64,000 bases of DNA, from positions 1 to 64,000 of the forward strand of contig NZ_BMJB01000005.1 in NCBI RefSeq assembly GCF_014642855.1, in the 5' to 3' direction. Position 1 is the stretch's first letter, and every line of letters starts with the position of its first letter. The notes under the pieces were generated by a model. The model did not search any database. It saw only the letters and a program-made list of their open reading frames with translations, and had not been told where the DNA came from. Both the position numbers and the translations under genes were made by a program. The DNA is from Edaphobacter acidisoli (lineage in GTDB: Bacteria > Acidobacteriota > Terriglobia > Terriglobales > Acidobacteriaceae). This document shows, one piece after another, positions 46,223 through 56,900 of the stretch.

Positions 46223-46618
46223 TTGGCGAGATTTCGGCACTTATCTACAGCGGCGATTCTCACCTGTGTCTCAACAGAAGTTGAGAAATTGTTGTATGGA
46301 TCATTCCATTGGAATCCATTTGTCTTCGCCAGTACGCGCAAACGGGGAAAGCTGCCGTACAGTCCGGACTCGAGCCTCACGCGGTCGTTTCGTCCCGCTG
46401 CGAACCGAGCGAAAATTGCTAAGCACATCGGATGGCACACGTTCCGGCGCACCTTCTCGACATTGCTGAAAGCCAACGGCGAGGACATCAAGACGGTGCA
46501 GGAGCTGTTGCGGCACGCGACGGTGAAGATGACGCTTGAGGTCTACGCGCAGGCGGTCACCCGAATTTGCCACGAGGTTTGCTACTTCGCCGCTCTTCCG
46601 ACTCATCAAGGCGAATAA
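46223..46618 (+). pseudogene. Tyrosine recombinase C-terminal remnant
   Basis: The frame contains WHTFRRTFSTLLKANGEDIK and ELLRHATVKMTLEVYAQAV, the catalytic HxxR, His and Tyr region of a tyrosine recombinase closely similar to the integrase at 1-1099. The N-terminal domain and the first catalytic Arg are missing, and the frame ends in unrelated residues. It is a scar of another integration and cannot be active. Confidence 0.8.
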
Positions 46619-46686
46619 AAGATGGTGCACGGTCAAGAAGGCCAACACGACACTTCTCTCAGATAGATCATTCCGAGACAACAAAC

Positions 46687-46830
46687 TTTGAATTACATTT
46701 AGACACGTTCGATGCTCTGAACCACACAAGCCTTGGTAATTCGGTAAACACAATTAATTCAGGCACATTCGGGCAGCTTACGACAGCGACGGCACGCAGT
46801 ATGCAGATCGGAGCAAGATTTACCCTTTAG
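46687..46830 (+). pseudogene. C-terminal fragment of an Oar-type TonB receptor
   Basis: The last 48 codons before TAG 46828 read ELHLDTFDALNHTSLGNS and end in MQIGARFTL. This is the conserved final strand pair of acidobacterial Oar-like receptors, also seen as FRVDSFNALNHPNFGNP in the complete receptor at 36919. Nothing of the rest of the barrel is present upstream. Confidence 0.75.
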
Positions 46831-46908
46831 GGTCGGACGATGCTTTCTCCAGATCAGAGATTTAGCATTCATCGTGCACCGTGCTGGGCTTGTCAGAGCA
46901 TTTCTAAT

Positions 46909-47172
46909 TTAGGTGTTTTGTCCCGGCATTTGATGGATTGGGTTGAGAGTAAATCTCTCTGGGGCTTGCGTCCAGAGTTTGCAGAGGTATTCGTAGGGCG
47001 TGAGCCCTTTGAGAGTCTTGAGTCTTCGAGCGAAGTTGTAGGCTTCGAGGAAGTCGGTCAAGTGCACTTTGAGGCCGCACCTGGCATCACGGATGCGGTG
47101 AGTTGATTGCGGGTGATGTTGTCGCAGGTATCGCAGGAGATGATGCCGCTCGCCGCAAACTGAGGAGTTCAC
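46909..47172 (-). pseudogene. IS481-type transposase C-terminal fragment
   Basis: The minus-strand frame ends in AYNFARRLKTLKGLTPYEYL and RFTLNPIHQMPGQNT, the C-terminal signature of IS481-family (rve-type) transposases. The DDE core is missing, so about 80 codons remain. Together with the integrase and receptor fragments it marks the 43.9-47.2 kb stretch as a deletion and insertion hotspot. Confidence 0.82.
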
Positions 47173-47453
47173 AGCACTGAGGCAAATTACCAGAACTTCA
47201 AGAGAAAAAACTCACTCAAAAGTATGCAATTTCAGAATGATCAGGCGCCGCGCTATCGACGGTCCCCTGCTGCTGGACATTCAATAGCCGCAGTGGGAGC
47301 GCATAGCGATTCTCGTTATTGGGAAGACCGACATGGCAGCTTAGAGTCCAGTTCTCACATTTTTTGCGAGATCCTGTTCGCGAACCAATCCAAGGTCCTT
47401 GCCGTTTGCGTACCTCTTATGAAATCGGAAGAAAGCCAAAACGAGGAGCTTGA

Positions 47454-48449
47454 ATGCCGACGGACAAGTTGATCAGAAATTTCGCCTTTGTCAACGGCGT
47501 GAATCGCCGCTCTTTCCTTACTGGCGCAACAATGTTCGGCCTGGGCGCTGCGACTACGGCAATCGTTGACGGCTGCGGCGAAGGACACTCGATGATGAGT
47601 ACTACGCCGGTATCGGCGGCGGCCTCTACCGATACCGCAGCGAACATCCTCACTGCAGCCCTCATCGCTGAAAGTCTTGCCATCACCACGTACTACACTG
47701 CTCTATCCACAGAGGCGGTGATTACCGATCCGAATCTTGCTGGATCTGGTGGAACTGCTCTAAACGTCAGCGCGAATGGGAGCCAAATCAACGTTGCCTA
47801 TCTCCAGGGCGCGCTGCTCCAAGAAGTCTCCCACGCACAGACCTTGCGCTCACTGCTTGGGTTGGCAACCAATGGAAGCGGAGACGCCACCGCAAAGATC
47901 CCACAAACTTTTTATTTTCCAAGCGGAACATTCGGATCGCTCTCCGGCTTCCTCCCTGTTCTCATTGATCTCGAAACGGCTTTCATCGGCGCCTACATGA
48001 CGGCAGTGGAAGAGTTTGCTTCGATGGCTGCAGGCTACAATGGCTTCAGTTCTACCCAAGCCAATCCGGCATCGAGCGGCTCAAATTTGACCCAGGCGGA
48101 TCTCATTCTTTATGCAAAAGTTGCCTCGTCGATCCTCGGTGTCGAGGCGGAGCATCGCGCCTTGGTACGTGGCATACCAGCTGTGACCCTTTCGTCTCCC
48201 AATTATGCGGGTGTCGATTTGATCCCCGCAAACAACGTGAACTATGAAAGCTCCGACAACTTCACCGGCCTGATCACCAGCGTGAGTGGGGACAGCAGCA
48301 CAACGGCAGCAGCCGCTCTGGGACCTTTCATCACCGCAGGATCAAATCCTGTTTCCGTCGCAACAGTAGCCGCGCAGGCCAGTTTTTCTTCCGTTGTTCC
48401 CGCGTCTATCGCAGCCAATGTGTCGGGATCGATCCCCGCAGCAGAGTGA
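47454..48449 (+). CDS. Tat-exported ferritin-like domain protein
   Basis: 331 residues with GAGGAG upstream. The N-terminus has NRRSFLTGATMFGLG, a twin-arginine-type signal, followed by a Cys (DGCGEG) that may be a lipobox-like site. The body (about 55-260) is a long four-helix ferritin-like fold (ALIAESLAITTYYTAL, then LQEVSHAQTLRSLLG and VEAEHRALVRG) matching the Ferritin_2 family. The metal ligands are partly present (Glu, His in QEVSHA and EAEH). The Ala/Ser/Val-rich C-terminus may be flexible. Function in the family is unclear; stress or metal handling is a guess. Confidence 0.85.
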   Translation: MPTDKLIRNFAFVNGVNRRSFLTGATMFGLGAATTAIVDGCGEGHSMMSTTPVSAAASTDTAANILTAALIAESLAITTYYTALSTEAVITDPNLAGSGGTALNVSANGSQINVAYLQGALLQEVSHAQTLRSLLGLATNGSGDATAKIPQTFYFPSGTFGSLSGFLPVLIDLETAFIGAYMTAVEEFASMAAGYNGFSSTQANPASSGSNLTQADLILYAKVASSILGVEAEHRALVRGIPAVTLSSPNYAGVDLIPANNVNYESSDNFTGLITSVSGDSSTTAAAALGPFITAGSNPVSVATVAAQASFSSVVPASIAANVSGSIPAAE

Positions 48450-49306
48450 GCAACGGCGTTTTACCCGTCGAAATGGCAATGAAGGACTCAAAGGCTACTT
48501 ACCGAAATCTTGAGACGAGATGTCCGCCAATCGTCGGTGCCACACATACTACCGTGGGCGCTTGGTCTAAGTAGACTCGTCTGTGACTCAGCTCTGCTGA
48601 ATGTCTTCTTCGAATGTTGCATTCCAACCCTCAATGAACTAAGACTCGCGCTCGATAGCCCAGCTGTCGAAAACGTCTTCACGAGATGTAGTCATTAAGG
48701 ACGAGGTTACGCGCCGGAACTCTCGCCAGAGCCTTCCCTGCCATTGACCTTAAGATCACCCCCACAGGGAGCGACAGCCCCGCTATCTTAGCCATGGCCT
48801 TCCGAACCCTCATGGTGAACTCCGGATTGACAATAACAGCGTTGACACTGCAGTGGGTCAACTCACTGCATCGGATGACCTCTTATCAAACCCGGACAGA
48901 ATCTGAACTCAAAAATCGCTGCGGTGCCCTCACATGCATTGACGGACAGAAACCACACGATTTCTTCAACCTGCGGCCATATCTCAATCCATTGGCCGTT
49001 CAAACCAGTCGATGTTCGTCAACAGAAAGAACATCCAGGCCAGTAAAAGCGTGATGCTGTAACAAACATGAAAACATCGAAAACCTCTATAAAAATGGCA
49101 TATTTTTCATAGCGGGCAACCTTTCAAGTGATCTATACTTGCCTCATCAACCCACGGGAATTTTGATATTCCGCATATCCCTTGAAGGCACTTCTCTCCC
49201 CCCGTATCGTGCGACATCGGGTTGTTCTTCTCCTGCCAAAATCTTCGGCTGATGACGACTTCGTCAGCAGTACACCGATCCATCTCACGACGAGGTTTTC
49301 GCATCC
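48450..49306. other. Long gap before the polyketide synthase gene
   Basis: 857 nt. A minus-strand frame at 48679-48861 (60 codons, with AKIAGLSLPVGVILRSMAG) is protein-like and may be the end of a lost enzyme gene, but has no partner. The upstream part of the polyketide synthase gene includes an AT-rich segment (about 49085-49135) with TATACT that may be its promoter; a matching -35 is not clear. Confidence 0.4.
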
Positions 49307-50383
49307 ATGCGCATCGCATCCGTAGGCACAGCATTTCCCCCCCATCGTTATCCGCAATCTGTTATCACCGAGGCCCTCCTCGACCGGATGCAGGACAAAC
49401 TCGAATCTCCCGGCGCCATGAATCGCCTCCACTCCAACTGCGGCGTGGACTTCAGACATATCATGTTTCCATTGGATACTCTGGGAACGCTCTCGGGATT
49501 CGGCCCAACCAACGACCTATGGATCAAAGGTGCGCTCGATCTTGGCCAACAGGCCATCCGCAAGGCACTTGATCAAGTTGGGCTAGAGCCGTCGGACATC
49601 TCGGCCATATTTTTTACATCGGTCACAGGCATCGCATGTCCAAGCATCGACGCCCGTCTCGTCAACCTGATGGGCTTTCCCAGAAACATCAAGCGCACTC
49701 CCATCTTCGGCCTGGGCTGCGTTGCTGGAGCGGCAGGAATCTCCCGCGCAATCGACTATGTGCGTGCATTTCCTAAGCAATACGCAGTTCTACTCTCAGT
49801 TGAACTCTGCTCGCTCACATGGCAGGAGGATGATGCTTCCATGGCGCATATTGTCGCCAGCGGTCTGTTTGGAGATGGAGCCGCTGCTGTGGTGCTCGCT
49901 GGCGAGGAGACGCCGCTTGCACAAAAGCCGACGAGCCTTCAGGAACCCTGTCCTCGCGTTATTGCCACCCGTTCTACTTTTTACCCCAACACCGAACATC
50001 TGATGGGATGGAAGATCAACCACACGGGCTTCAACATCGTGTTGTCAGCCGATGTCCCCTCTCTCGTCAAAAAGGAACTGCGTAACACAGTCGAAGACTT
50101 TCTCGCCGATAACAATCTCGGCATGGGAAACATCTGCAGCTTTATCTTTCACAGCGGTGGTCCAAAGGTGCTACAGGCAATGGAGAGCAGCCTTGGCTTG
50201 CCTCCTCATGCGCTAGATGCATCGTGGAATAGTCTTCGTCAGCGTGGGAATCTCTCCTCAGCATCGGTCCTCACGGTCATGCAGGATTTTCTGATCAATC
50301 GCCCGGGGAGTCCGGGCTGCTACAGCATGATGGGTGCGATGGGTCCGGCTTTCTGCTCTGAGCTGCTTCTGCTTCGGTGGTAG
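49307..50383 (+). CDS. Type III polyketide synthase (chalcone-synthase-like)
   Basis: 358 residues, full length. The thiolase-fold triad is complete: Cys138 in FGLGCVAGAAG, His282 in FIFHSGGPKV and Asn315 in RQRGNLSSAS. These enzymes extend an acyl-CoA starter with malonyl-CoA and cyclise it, making alkylpyrones or alkylresorcinols in bacteria. No methyltransferase or oxidoreductase partner stands beside it, so the product is unknown. The gene ends at a strong bidirectional terminator shared with the convergent PEP-CTERM gene. Confidence 0.92.
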   Translation: MRIASVGTAFPPHRYPQSVITEALLDRMQDKLESPGAMNRLHSNCGVDFRHIMFPLDTLGTLSGFGPTNDLWIKGALDLGQQAIRKALDQVGLEPSDISAIFFTSVTGIACPSIDARLVNLMGFPRNIKRTPIFGLGCVAGAAGISRAIDYVRAFPKQYAVLLSVELCSLTWQEDDASMAHIVASGLFGDGAAAVVLAGEETPLAQKPTSLQEPCPRVIATRSTFYPNTEHLMGWKINHTGFNIVLSADVPSLVKKELRNTVEDFLADNNLGMGNICSFIFHSGGPKVLQAMESSLGLPPHALDASWNSLRQRGNLSSASVLTVMQDFLINRPGSPGCYSMMGAMGPAFCSELLLLRW

Positions 50384-50404
50384 CTGCTGAGATGAAGGGA
50401 AAAG

Positions 50405-50437
50405 AGCGGAGGCCGGCCGGTTCATGGCCTCCGCTTT
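50405..50437. terminator. Strong bidirectional terminator
   Basis: AGCGGAGGCC (50405-50414) pairs perfectly with GGCCTCCGCT (50426-50435), followed by TTT on the plus strand and preceded by AAAA on the other side, so it fits termination of both the polyketide synthase gene and the PEP-CTERM gene. Confidence 0.85.
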
Positions 50438-50452
50438 GAATCAATGCACTGG

Positions 50453-51070
50453 TTAATTAGTGGTTATTTTCCTTCGCACCATTCCCACCATTCCCAGCAA
50501 ACCTGTGCCAAAGAGCGCGAGCGAAACCGGTTCCGGCACGGCGGAAGGTGTGGTTGAGGCCGAGGAAGAGAACGTCGTGCTACCAGTGGTCTGCCCCGGT
50601 GAGTATTGGGTGGAAAACGTGAAGGATCCTGGTGTTGAATCGAAGGTATGGGTCCCCGATCCTGTAAAGTTCCCAATTCCCGTGACGAGCAGACAGGCGC
50701 TGCCGTTACTGCATCCGGTCACATTCATCGCGCTCGCAAAATAATCTGCGGTATACGAGGCAATATTAAATGCGAAGGTTTCTGCTGTCCCGTTAATCGT
50801 AAATAACGAGGGCAGCCCTGACGGAGCTGTATGTGAACCCGTTGAATAAGGCAGCGCCCCACTCAGAAAGACGATGGGATTACCATCCGCCAGATATGTG
50901 GCAAAGCTGCCGCCAAGCGATCCTTGGACGGAAGCGGGGCCAAACGTGATAGTCGAACTGGTAAATGAATCGGTTCCGTTGGCATTGACGAAGCCGCTGA
51001 TTTGATCGGCGTGTCCAACTGCGACACCGCCAAAGGCTAACACAGTGAGTAACGCGAGGCACTTTACCAT
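50453..51070 (-). CDS. PEP-CTERM exported protein
   Basis: 205 residues from ATG 51070, chosen for the GGAGA site upstream; a longer frame to 51166 adds 32 residues without support. A signal peptide ends near VGHADQ. The body is Ser/Thr/Gly-rich and beta-like. The C-terminus is a textbook sorting signal: VPEPVSLALFGTGLLG, hydrophobic helix, then RRK. PEP-CTERM proteins are processed by exosortase and end up in exopolysaccharide or the cell surface. The exosortase gene is not in this window. Confidence 0.9.
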   Translation of the reverse strand: MVKCLALLTVLAFGGVAVGHADQISGFVNANGTDSFTSSTITFGPASVQGSLGGSFATYLADGNPIVFLSGALPYSTGSHTAPSGLPSLFTINGTAETFAFNIASYTADYFASAMNVTGCSNGSACLLVTGIGNFTGSGTHTFDSTPGSFTFSTQYSPGQTTGSTTFSSSASTTPSAVPEPVSLALFGTGLLGMVGMVRRKITTN

Positions 51071-51582
51071 GGGAGTCTCCAAATAGCTAAAAATTGAACC
51101 GCGAGAAAATGATCCTCGCAGTTTCATAGGAGCGGCCTCTAGCTGATATCGTTGCTCGCTCCCCACCCTGCTTATGTGACTACGTTTTCATACAATCAAT
51201 AGGCCCGTGATACTGGAAGATTCAGTTGCGCATCAGGGTCTCCCCCGGGCCATCAGAACCGTGCTGGTGCAACTCCCACCCGAGTTGACTTCTGTATGGC
51301 AATCTTGCTCCCATCGATGATTGAAACACGCTGCGTAAGCACGGACAGAGCTATGGATATCGATAATCTTATGTTCGACGAACAGCCTGTAATGGCCCTA
51401 CTCTTACCATGCAACGATGAAGGCCAAGTCACATGCGATTTCCTTCTTGGTCACATGAGATTTGCTTCATCGCCGCACCGCCGCACAGTTTCAGGTCGGA
51501 TGCATAGCGCGCTTGATGGCGTGCCGACTCGCTAAATTCGCGGATGAACCACCACTCTACAGTATTGATAAAAATAGCTAGC
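51071..51582. other. Gap with no recognisable gene
   Basis: About 510 nt between the PEP-CTERM start and the end of the amylase gene. Short frames on both strands have no ribosome sites or familiar motifs. The promoter of the PEP-CTERM gene probably lies in its first 100 nt. Confidence 0.35.
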
Positions 51583-52921
51583 TTAGTTCTTTGCAGGTGC
51601 ATATACGCAGTAGCCTCGAGGCGGAGCTGGAAATTCCGCATTTCCATTGCCATCCGTAGTCCTCTCGTCAGGAGGCGCGCTGTCCTTGCCATCCCATGCA
51701 ACAGGCTTGAATCTCTGGTTCGGCCATTTCGTTTTAACTGAAGTTCCTCTCCACCGATTGCCAAGATTGTTGAGTACATAAACAAGGCCTGGCTGAGATT
51801 CGGTACCGGCACGCTGAGAAATATAGAGATCTGGATCGACGTGCAGAATGCAGCTCTCACCTCCGGCAAAGGCATGATGGGCCGCGATCAGAGCGTCAAT
51901 CCCATTCGAGCTTCCCGGGCGGGCGAGCTGGCAGTTGTAATAATCCCACCAGAAGACACATGGGTAGCCATCCTGCGTCAAGATGAATGAAGAGCCTAGC
52001 ATTTTGTCATTGACGACTTCATTTTCGCGCATATCGTGGTTTTCGACGAATGTAACGGCATTGAAGGGGCGGGCTGCTGAAACCGAGCTACCATCGGTAA
52101 GATTGCGGAGATCGTATTTGGGAGTATCGCAGACGTCTTTCAGTTTGTATCGCAGGGGAAAATCGAATGCAGCGATCTGGCGGTCAGTCAATGCAGCTAC
52201 TCCATCGAGCCAACCTTCAATATCGTTGGGGCCTGCCCAGTACTCTCCAACAACAAACGGCGAGAACTCACGCCTATCCTTCTTTTGGTACTGGTATTTG
52301 GCCAGCAAAGCTATCATCCACATGCCATACCCTTTGACGAAATCAAAGGGGGAAGCCGTCGAAATCCAGGTCTTCAATTGCCAGGCGCGCGTATTCGAAC
52401 ATTGCGATATAGACCTTTGGGTTGCGATGGCAGAGATGGGGAAAACCAGCAAATCTCTCGCCTTCTACCATTGTGCGTTCATAGCGGCTGGGATGAAAGC
52501 AGTTCCAATCGCGTGGGAACTTGCCGCTTTTGGGATTAAATTTTGTCCATCGGCTCTTTCCATCCAATGGGTTGACTTCCTCCTGATCTCCGGAGTTATG
52601 GTCGATCACCACGTCTGCGATGGCACCCATGCCGTTCTGGTGAATTGCCGCAATTAAGCTTCGTAGCTCTTCGCCATTGCCATAAGCAGTCTTGACTGAT
52701 CCTTTCTGGTCGTAGTCTCCAAGATCGAAGTAATCATAGGGATCGTAGCCAACGGAGTTGGCGGAGGCGGCCTTGGAAAATGGTGGAAGCCAGATTGAAT
52801 CGAAGCCTGCCCCCTGCTTGCCCAGCTTTGGTATCTCTGCCTTGAGATAGTTCCACCATTCGCCTGCTTTGTTTTCTTTTGTGGCGCAATCCCAATAGAA
52901 TCCTTGCAGCATAACAGCCAT
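51583..52921 (-). pseudogene. Alpha-amylase family GH13 gene broken by one frameshift
   Basis: The N-terminal part starts at ATG 52921 behind AGAGGAG (MAVMLQGFYWD, IWLPPFSKA, YDPYDYFDLG, DVVIDHNS). The second part in another frame contains FDFVKGYGMW, VGEYWAG and FVENHDM, carrying the catalytic Asp, Glu and Asp. The join is at the C5 run near 52350, within DFDGF(R)FDFVKG: one extra nucleotide there separates the two frames. All three catalytic residues and the whole length are otherwise present, so either this is a very recent pseudogene or a homopolymer sequencing error. It lacks a signal peptide, so the enzyme would be cytoplasmic. Confidence 0.85.
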
Positions 52922-53079
52922 AGGCCATCTCCTCTGCCGCACCCTTGCGACAGCCGCGTCCAGGCTCAGTGCCGGTTGTGGCGGACTTGAAAAACTTAGA
53001 TGCTTCCGGAGCACCTCAACATCGAAAGGAAGACGCATGGAGTGAAGCATTTGCAGGTCGGGGAGAGATTCGCGTTCGC

Positions 53080-53652
53080 CTATCGCTCGGAGATGTGACC
53101 GAAGGTTGCCCGCCCACCGGATGTGTCGACAGCGTCAGATTCACTTGCTACCGCAATGTCATGAGCCCCCGTATCTTTCAGAGCTGCTTTTGCTAGGTCA
53201 ACCTGTTCTGAGACGTCGCAGTGTACGGAAAGAAGTATTCCGCCGTCCTTCACAGCACCTTCATACCGCTTCGCCTCATATTCTGGAATACCGAGACCTA
53301 CGAGCGCGCCGACAATGCCGCCGACTGCTCCGCCGGCTCCGAGACCTGCGAGGGCCGCGATAATTGGGCCCGCTACGATGAGAGGACCAACTCCTGGAAT
53401 CGCAATCACCCCAATTCCAACCAGAAGTCCTAGCGTTCCTCCTACGATTCCGCCTGCGGTAACCCCGGTCGTCGTGCCTTCAGGCGCTTTCGTATTCTTT
53501 TCATGGGCGAAGGCCCTCGTGCTCTCATCATCCGGAAGCAGGACCGAGATTGCAGAGTCGGAGAAGCCCTTTGATAGAAGATAGTCAACTGCTGCCTCTG
53601 CAGTTCCTGGTGTCTTATAAATTCCGAAGACCGCTACATTTTTGCTTGTCAT
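53080..53652 (-). CDS. General-stress-protein-17M-like / DUF1269-type membrane-associated protein
   Basis: 190 residues. The N-terminal part (about 5-60) has the fold of YflT/GsiB-like stress proteins (NVAVFGIYKTPGTAEAAVDYL, in pieces), the middle is a Gly/Ala-rich hydrophobic block (about 68-130, GTLGLLVGIGVIAIPGVGPL) and the end has ILLSVHCDVSEQVDLAKAAL. This matches proteins induced by heat or osmotic stress that insert in or gather at membranes. The direct repeats at 53781-53817 lie about 130 nt upstream and may control it. Confidence 0.75.
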   Translation of the reverse strand: MTSKNVAVFGIYKTPGTAEAAVDYLLSKGFSDSAISVLLPDDESTRAFAHEKNTKAPEGTTTGVTAGGIVGGTLGLLVGIGVIAIPGVGPLIVAGPIIAALAGLGAGGAVGGIVGALVGLGIPEYEAKRYEGAVKDGGILLSVHCDVSEQVDLAKAALKDTGAHDIAVASESDAVDTSGGRATFGHISER

Positions 53653-53780
53653 GAGAAACTCCTATCTGCTTGCACAGCGAACTTCCGTAGCTCGACACAG
53701 GGCTGGACCGATCGGCTTTCTTTCAAGATCTTTGCGTCTCTGTGCAGACATCATGCCTGGCGGTGTGTCTATCAGGTTTC

Positions 53781-53817
53781 CTGTTCAGAAGAGACACTAG
53801 GCTGTTCAGAAGAGACA
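53781..53817. promoter_or_regulatory. 16-bp perfect direct repeat, 21-nt period, upstream of the stress gene
   Basis: CTGTTCAGAAGAGACA occurs at 53781-53796 and again at 53802-53817. The 21-nt period equals two helical turns, so two protein molecules could bind the same face. It lies between the stress gene start (53652) and the end of the hybrid kinase gene. Confidence 0.65.
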
Positions 53818-53935
53818 TCAGATGTAAAACGAATTCCAAAAAAGCCCACCTGGTCGTTGAACGATACGGAGATACGCAACAGCAGTATTCGGTCTGATGT
53901 ACGAATCCAGAGGATGAGTTGTCTCGATAATGCTT

Positions 53936-56900
53936 TCAAGCGAGATCGTTGGATAACTTCCGCGTTACTAGATCATCGCCGTCACGGCCAGCCTTCCAAT
54001 GCGACTCAAAGTCCTTGTCTGGCAATTCTGCAGGAAGAAAGATCGAGAAAGAAGTACCGCTTTTTTCAGGACATACACTGCTGCGCATTTGGATCGTTCC
54101 GCCTAGCCGATTGATGATGCCGTTGGCAACCCAAAGCCCGAGCCCGGTTCCTTGCTCTCCCTTGGTTGTAAAAAATGGCTCAAAGATGCGGCGGATATTA
54201 TTGGAGGCAATTCCGAAGCCGTTGTCGGCAATAGTGATACGAATTCCCCTGCTAGGCTGATGATTCCGACGAGAAGACTTGCGAATCCGTAGAACGATCG
54301 CACCGTCAGAAGGGATGGCATCCATGGCATTCAACAGCAAAGTCGAGAGCACCTGCCGAATCTCTCCGGGAAAGCTGCGAATCGTAACTCCGTCGGAAAG
54401 ATACTGTTTGGTTACGGCAATATGCTTCGCGAGAAGTCGATCGGCATAGAGGTTCAGGACACTATCCGCAACTCTGTCCAAATGCACCGCAACCGGATTG
54501 ACCGAGCCGCGGTAGAAACTGAGAGATTGCTGCGTCAAGCGCGCTACGCGGCCGAGTTCCTCCTCCATCATCGCCGCGTAGCCTCGTTCTTGTTCATCCA
54601 ATCTGGGTGAATGCCGTAACAATGCCGCCAGATTCGTTATCGCTTGTAGTGGGTTGTTGATCTCGTGAGCGAGGGTGGCGGCCAGACGGCCTGCGGCGGA
54701 AAGCTTTTCCGATTTGATCAAGGCGGCTTCGGCCAACTTTTGCCCGGTTATGTCGCGGGCGATCTTCGAAGCACCCACGATCTTCCCATGCACGTCAATG
54801 ATGGGAGAGATCGTCAGTGCTACGTTGAGCAGGCTTCCATCTTTGCATCGCCGTATGGACTCAAAGTGCTCTATATGTTCTCCGCGGCGAATACGATCGA
54901 GAATGATGGGTTCCTCATCGATGTGATCGGGCGGGATCAACATGGTGATGGACCGGCCGATCGCTTCTTCAGGCTTATATCCGAAAAGTCGCTGAGCGCC
55001 AGCATTCCAGCTTTTGATGGTTCCGTTCAGGTCCTTTCCGATGATCGCGTCATCCGAGGATTGGACGATAGCGGCGAGTCTTGCCGCCGCCAACTCCGCA
55101 TCCTTACGCTCGCGAATGTCCATAAAAGTAGTGATGGCTCCGCTGATCTCACCTTGTCCGTCCGACAACGCAGCAAAATTCGCGAGCACAGGCAGGCGAG
55201 AGCCATCGGGCCGCTCAATGGAGATTTCGACGCCCGACGCGGGAACGCCCGTACGCAGCACCTCGACAATGGGGTTCCTGTCATGATCGAGCGGTGTGCC
55301 ATCCGGCTTCCACATCTTCGATGAACCGCAATATCTCTCGACTCCACGGGCGGGTTCTCTGCCCCAAAGCTGCACTGCCAGATGGTTGTAATTGCGAATC
55401 ACACCCTGCTCATCGCACACCAATACTCCCATCGGAGCGGAATTGAACAAGGTGCGAAAGCGTTGTTCGGTCTCTTGCAAGGCGACATCGGCCCGCCTGC
55501 GTTCCGTGATGTCCTCGATGGCCAGAAGGATCATCGGATCCGCATTCGAAGACGGCGCGAGCGTCCGGGCGTTCAGAAGCATGATCCTGGATCCAATCGT
55601 CTCGAAGTCATGCTCCACCGTGAAGCCCTGCACTACGCGGCGTTCCGGCAAGATTTCTTCCAGCAATTTACGCAGATCTGGAATGTCCCATTGGCCGTTG
55701 CCCAAGCCATAGAGGAATTTGTTCAGGGTTTCCTCGGGAGAGACCTTGAACATGGCAAGGAAAGGCTCATTCGCCATCACAACTTTGAGTTCACCGGTCA
55801 ACACCAGGAGCGGCTCGACGACCGTATTGATAACTCCATGAAAGAAGTCAGCCGCTTTTGTCAGCTTCTCATTGGCAACCTTGATGGCATTGATGTCCTG
55901 CAGGGCTAAGACAACTCCATCGATCTTGTTGTCCTGAGTGCGGTACGGCAAGATGTTCAATAAGTTCCAGCGCCCTTCAGCGTCCCGTATCTCCGATTCG
56001 GAAGGCTGGAGAGTCTCGAGCACCCTGCCAATCATCGATTCCAACTCAGGCGCATCAATATTCAACCGAATGTCCGCAATGGGCCGCCCGATATCGGACG
56101 GTACAACCTTCAGCAGCCGGTCGGCCATGGGCGTCACGCGTCGAATGCGTAATCCGCGGTCGAGCATCACCACTGGAAGTCGCGTGCTGTTCAGCAGGTT
56201 TGAGATATCGTTGGTCAGCTCGTGAAGGTCATTGTTCTTATGGCGCAATTCCGCATTGAGCGTGTTAAGCTCCTCGTTGGCCGATTGAAGCTCTTCTTTC
56301 GATGTCTCCAACTCCTCATTCGTGCTCTGCAGCTCTTCGTTGGCCGAGAGGATTTCTTCATTAGCGGATTGGAACTCTTCCCTCAGCGAGTCTTCTGACT
56401 CGATCGAGGAGCGCAGCGCATCCTGCACCTCGATAAGTCGTTGCTTCAATTGTCTGGACTCATCTCGCTCGCGGAAATTTCCTTTCATCTTGCCGCGAGA
56501 TGCATCGTCAACCGGTGGCACATAGGACGAAACATCGTCGAAGAGCACGAGGAAAAAGAGCCGATCCTGAGGTTCTTTCTCCTTCAGGGGTGAGATCGAA
56601 AGATTCAGGATTCGCCGCTGGCCATCGCCTTCAAACGGAACGCCGTCCTTTCGAACGGGTGTGCCCCTCTTCTTCGCTGCGCTGATGAGGGTCCTGAGCT
56701 CAATTGCCAGTCCATTGCGCGCCAGCTTCAAAATGTTCAGACTTGGTTTTCCGGGCGCCGGCTCAAGGTAGGGAGATGTGCGCCCCCGGAATTGGACCAC
56801 GTCCAACTCCCCGTTAATGACTACTCCGACTGGCGAGTGATTCTTCAGAACCAACCGATCGGCTTCCGCCTGCACGTCAAACTCAGACGTAGACGCATCT

